DNA of 64,000 nt from CAXRDE01 sp964229355 (GTDB lineage Bacteria; Cyanobacteriota; Sericytochromatia; UBA7694), in the NCBI GenBank assembly GCA_964229355.1, contig CAXRDE010000005.1, positions 62,001 to 126,000 on the forward strand, read 5' to 3'. The position numbers were made by a program, and so were the translations under genes. Below are positions 60,764 to 64,000 of the stretch, piece after piece. A model generated the notes under the pieces. That model did not search any database. It had not been told where the DNA came from and worked only from the letters and a program-made list of their open reading frames with translations. Numbering within the stretch: the first letter of the stretch is position 1; every line of letters starts with the position of its first letter.

Positions 60764-61066
60764 ATGTGGCAAGAACTCTTAAACGACATCATTCAAGACG
60801 CTGAGTTCCTGTATGATCGGGTGGTGCGACGCTGGGGAAACCCTCACTTTGCTCAATCTACACTCTATGACTGGATTTGGTCTGAACAACTCGCTGAGCA
60901 ACTTGCCCATTTGCCACCGCGTCAGCAGGGGGCCCTCCGGGTTGCCCTGATGAAGCACTTTCGTATTAAACCCTGGCCCTGGGCTCCTGAGATTACTCCT
61001 CAACCCGCTAAACACAACAACACCGCAGATACAAACAAAGGAAACAAATACCGTGGGATCTTATGA
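60764..61066 (+). CDS. Small protein upstream of gatB, unknown
   Basis: A 100-residue helical protein starting MWQELLNDIIQDAEFLYD, Trp-rich with a basic middle and an Asn/Lys tail. A GGAAAGGAAG site precedes the ATG. Its end overlaps the gatB start by 14 bases. No family recognised. Confidence 0.65.
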   Translation: MWQELLNDIIQDAEFLYDRVVRRWGNPHFAQSTLYDWIWSEQLAEQLAHLPPRQQGALRVALMKHFRIKPWPWAPEITPQPAKHNNTADTNKGNKYRGIL

Positions 61067-62504
61067 AACCGTTATTGGCTTAGAAGTTCATGCTGAACTG
61101 CTCACCGAAAGTAAAATCTTTTGTGGAAGCTCCGCCCACTTCGGTGGCGAACCCAATCATCATGTAGACCCCGTTACCTTAGGTTTACCCGGTGCTCTAC
61201 CCGTTCTCAATGAAAAAGTTTTAGAGATGGCGATCCAGGCCGGTTTGGCCACGGAATGTCGTATTGCCCGCAAAACAAAATTTGACCGCAAGCACTACTT
61301 CTATGCGGATCTCCCCAAAGGCTATCAAATCACCCAATACGATTACCCCATTGCCGAAGCCGGAGCCATTCGCTTTGAGCACAACGGTGAAGAAAAAAGC
61401 GTCCGACTCAACCGCATTCACATGGAAGAGGACGCGGGAAAGCTGGTACACGCAGGGGCAGCCGGCATGTCAGGTTCAACGCATAGCCTGGCTGATTATA
61501 ACCGCGCGGGCGTACCCCTTTTAGAAATTGTAAGTGAACCCGATATGCGTTCCAGTGAAGAAGCCCGTTTGTATCTTGAAAGCCTGCGCGCCATTTTAAT
61601 GGCGATTGGCGTCTGCGACGGCAAAATGGAAGAGGGCAGCTTGCGGTGTGATGCCAACATTTCTCTGCGTCCGTTGGGAAGCGCTGAATTCGGGACACGG
61701 GTCGAAATCAAAAACATTAACTCTTTTCGCTTTTTACAAAAAGCCATCGATTATGAAGTCTTGCGCCAAAGTATTGCTTTAGACAGTGGAGAGGTTCTGG
61801 TGCAAGAAACCCGACTGTGGGACGAAGCAAAGGGCGTCACCCGCTCAATGCGATCGAAAGAAGATGCCCATGACTACCGTTACATGCCCGATCCCGACTT
61901 AATCTGGTACCACGTGTCAGATGCGAAAATTGAGGCGTTGAAAGCCCGCTTGCCGGAGCTACCTGCCGCCCAGCGGGCACGCTATCAGACCCTGGGGCTG
62001 CAGCCTGAAGAGGCCAATATTCTGGTTAACACACCAGAACTTGCCCATTGTTTTGAAGCCTGTTTGGCCCTGGGCGCCTCGGCCAGTGACGCCAGTAAAT
62101 GGCTCACCGGAGACATTCAGGCTTATTTCAATCAGCATGAAACCACCCTGGACCAGTCACATTTTTCTGCACCGCTGCTCTACGAACTGCTGCAATTAAT
62201 TGAATCCGGAAAGATCAGCGGAAAAATCGCCAAGTCTCTTTTACCCGAAATCATTGAAAAAGGCACTTCACCAACAGCCCTTGTGGAGGCAAAAGGCCTG
62301 GCTCAAATTTCGGATACCAGCACCCTCCAAAAAATCATTGATGACATTTTAAACCAAAACCCTGAACAAGTTCAGGAATTTTTGGCGGGCAAGCAAAAAG
62401 TCCTGGGCTTTTTAATGGGGCAGGTGATGAAAGCAACCAAAGGGCAAGCGGATCCTGGGTTGGCCAATCAAATGGTTCGTCAGAGTCTGCAAGCCAGAGC
62501 GTGA
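61053..62504 (+). CDS. gatB: Aspartyl/glutamyl-tRNA amidotransferase subunit B
   Basis: A full-length 483-residue GatB starting from GTG 61053 behind AAAGGA. TVIGLEVHAELLTESKIFCG, YFYADLPKGYQITQY, RIHMEEDAGKL and EGSLRCDANISLRP are family motifs. The C-terminal YqeY-like tail is present. With GatA and GatC (not in the window) it amidates Glu-tRNA(Gln) or Asp-tRNA(Asn). Confidence 0.96.
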   Translation: MGSYETVIGLEVHAELLTESKIFCGSSAHFGGEPNHHVDPVTLGLPGALPVLNEKVLEMAIQAGLATECRIARKTKFDRKHYFYADLPKGYQITQYDYPIAEAGAIRFEHNGEEKSVRLNRIHMEEDAGKLVHAGAAGMSGSTHSLADYNRAGVPLLEIVSEPDMRSSEEARLYLESLRAILMAIGVCDGKMEEGSLRCDANISLRPLGSAEFGTRVEIKNINSFRFLQKAIDYEVLRQSIALDSGEVLVQETRLWDEAKGVTRSMRSKEDAHDYRYMPDPDLIWYHVSDAKIEALKARLPELPAAQRARYQTLGLQPEEANILVNTPELAHCFEACLALGASASDASKWLTGDIQAYFNQHETTLDQSHFSAPLLYELLQLIESGKISGKIAKSLLPEIIEKGTSPTALVEAKGLAQISDTSTLQKIIDDILNQNPEQVQEFLAGKQKVLGFLMGQVMKATKGQADPGLANQMVRQSLQARA

Positions 62505-64000
62505 GGCGTTGCAAAAGCCTACTCTTTGGCCTTGTGCTCAGTGTAGGCTTAAACATTGCCATGCCCACGCAGGCTCAGACGGAGCGTTATTATAAAGAGG
62601 GGCTGCAACTTTTACAAGAAGGTGCGTGGCCGATGGCCAGCCAGCGTTTTCGCCAGGCGCTTTTACAGACAGAAGATCGCGCTGAAATTTGGTTTGCACT
62701 CGGCGTAAGTTTGTATCAACAGCAGGATTTAACGGGAGCTTATCAGGCTTATACCTCCGGGCTGCGCTTGCTGCCCTCGCTCGCGATTCAGGCCCGATTG
62801 CGCAGCGGGTTGGGCGACATTTTTTTTGAGCAGCAAAATTTTCCACAGGCGATTGAAGCCTATACCCAGGCGCTGGCTTTTCAGCCCAATTGGTCAGGCG
62901 TCCGCCTAAAACTCGCCACAGCCTTACTGCGAGAGCAACGTTTTCAAGAGGCTTTAATCCAAAGTGAATGGCTTCAACAGCAAAGCCTTCCTCCTGCGGA
63001 GAGTCTATACTTACAAAGTCTGATTTATCTAGCCCAAAAAGACTTAGAGTCTGCAATTCCCAGTTTAGAGAAGCTTGCTCAATACCCAGAACATGCTTTT
63101 AACGCCCGTCAAATGTTGACCTGGCTTTATCAAAACAACCACGAGAAAGACTATCAAAGAAACGCAGCGGCCTTAGCCGCTATGGCTTCAGACTACCCGG
63201 CGGTCTACCGCGTGCTGGGGTTTAGCGAAAGCCAGCGCTTCTTCCAATGCTTTTTAGAGCAGTCACACCCATGTCATAACCCCACCTACTTAGAGACACT
63301 CCAACGCTGGCGGTTAAGTGGTATAAATACCGATAGCGCCTATTTTGCATTGGGCAATTATTATCAACTTCATCATGATTGGGAGCGTGCAGCGTCTGCT
63401 TTTTTAAGGGCTGCACAGATTTTTCCTGAACGTCATCATTATCAGCAAAAGGCGTATCTCATGGCCCGTAGTCAAAATACAGCCCGCCGTTTCCCTCTTA
63501 CCTCAAACTTTCCCCCTAAAGAAGAGCAAGACAATGCCCTCTGGAGAGAACTTTCGGTTTGGAACGAGCATTTCGTAAAGACCGCCCAGACACCCCCTGA
63601 GCCCTCCCTCTCGCCTGGACAAACGCTCTTTTGGCAGGGCTTTGGAGAATCGTTGTGGTATCAGCCTCCCACTGGAGAAACAAAAAAGCGCTGGGCTCAG
63701 GCGGAAAAGCTTTTAGAAGAAGGGGCCGAGAAAAAAATCATTCAAAGTTGGAGGCTTCAACAAGCGGGAGAAACCAGCTGGGCGCTTAAAACCCTGGAAG
63801 AGGCACAATACTATGCCCCTGATTGGTGGCTACCTTACGCCCTGTGGAGTATCTTTGCTCAGGAAAGCGGAGGATATTCCCTTGAAAGCCTCCAACGTCA
63901 CGTGGAGATCGCTTATAGCCTCAACCCGATTTCGCTTCGCATTGCCGAGCTACGCTTTAACCCTCAGCTCGGCCTTGAAGAGAAACAAGTCAAATTGCGA
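62501..64000 (+). CDS. Exported TPR-repeat protein, 3' end outside window
   Basis: Open from GTG 62501 (GTGA overlap with the gatB stop) to the window end: 500 codons, no stop. A signal peptide ends at MPTQA. TPR motifs include EGAWPMASQRFRQALLQ, EQQNFPQAIEAYTQALAFQP and HDWERAASAFLRAAQIFP. Probably a periplasmic scaffold protein. Its C-terminus is not visible. Confidence 0.75.
   Translation, partial: MRRCKSLLFGLVLSVGLNIAMPTQAQTERYYKEGLQLLQEGAWPMASQRFRQALLQTEDRAEIWFALGVSLYQQQDLTGAYQAYTSGLRLLPSLAIQARLRSGLGDIFFEQQNFPQAIEAYTQALAFQPNWSGVRLKLATALLREQRFQEALIQSEWLQQQSLPPAESLYLQSLIYLAQKDLESAIPSLEKLAQYPEHAFNARQMLTWLYQNNHEKDYQRNAAALAAMASDYPAVYRVLGFSESQRFFQCFLEQSHPCHNPTYLETLQRWRLSGINTDSAYFALGNYYQLHHDWERAASAFLRAAQIFPERHHYQQKAYLMARSQNTARRFPLTSNFPPKEEQDNALWRELSVWNEHFVKTAQTPPEPSLSPGQTLFWQGFGESLWYQPPTGETKKRWAQAEKLLEEGAEKKIIQSWRLQQAGETSWALKTLEEAQYYAPDWWLPYALWSIFAQESGGYSLESLQRHVEIAYSLNPISLRIAELRFNPQLGLEEKQVKLR

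Overview
The window reads as one contiguous, densely coded piece of a chromosome from a bacterium with a Gram-negative-type envelope. It carries many lipobox lipoproteins, LolD/MacB-class exporters, MenA and FprA. G+C looks moderate, and TAA, TAG and TGA are all used as ordinary stops, so the code is standard. Ferredoxin-based 2-oxoacid metabolism, granule-type PHA proteins and Rieske/diiron oxygenases point to a metabolically flexible, oxygen-using organism. I cannot place it taxonomically from sequence alone. A deep lineage near Cyanobacteriota (Sericytochromatia-like) is only a guess. I saw no tRNA, rRNA, CRISPR array, transposase or integrase.

Layout. 1-5757: two ABC systems on the minus strand (YbbA/YbbP-like with a lipocalin-like AttH/CrtC protein; YadG/YadH-like). 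5888-8374: a bacterial homologue of eukaryotic major vault protein. 8491-11013: a four-subunit 2-oxoacid:ferredoxin oxidoreductase, followed by a small membrane protein and a frameshifted CAP-domain gene. 12290-18683: a TPR protein, then an operon of two paralogous lipoproteins, an XRE-TPR regulator and a VWA lipoprotein behind a strong sigma70-type promoter with repeated operator-like boxes. 18854-26061: housekeeping and hypothetical genes (menA, PLP decarboxylase, C39-like protein, HlyIII, M48 protease, two YbjQ proteins). 26255-29700: a phasin and KorAB. 29904-36998: a MshEN-repeat/C39 protein, a Rieske oxygenase, a candidate toxin-immunity pair, a YbjN protein, a lipoprotein gene interrupted by an in-frame stop, and another lipoprotein. 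37021-37846: a PIN-domain pair.

37972-46346 is a compact nine-gene divergent cluster. The minus arm has an AurF-like diiron oxygenase, a 2Fe-2S ferredoxin, a Rieske oxygenase, a fatty-acid-hydroxylase-type membrane enzyme, a hexapeptide acyltransferase and a GH3-type acyl-adenylating enzyme. The plus arm has a second Rieske oxygenase, a GNAT-like protein and a ferritin-like diiron protein. It looks like an uncharacterised oxidative biosynthetic pathway. A third Rieske enzyme (31191-32270) and a ferredoxin-NADP reductase (49219-50577) lie nearby.

46343-64000: a DUF2834 protein, clostripain-type protease, pilin-like exported protein, ferredoxin-NADP reductase, a 400-base leader or ncRNA region, a PhaR/phasin fusion with gloA-uxs-ugd, glpD, an NhaD-like antiporter, a glutaredoxin, a DUF6986 lyase-like enzyme, sfsA, a divergent promoter built on a perfect inverted repeat, gatB and the start of a large TPR protein.

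Most promising for follow-up are the major-vault-protein homologue, the oxidative cluster, and the toxin-immunity candidate.
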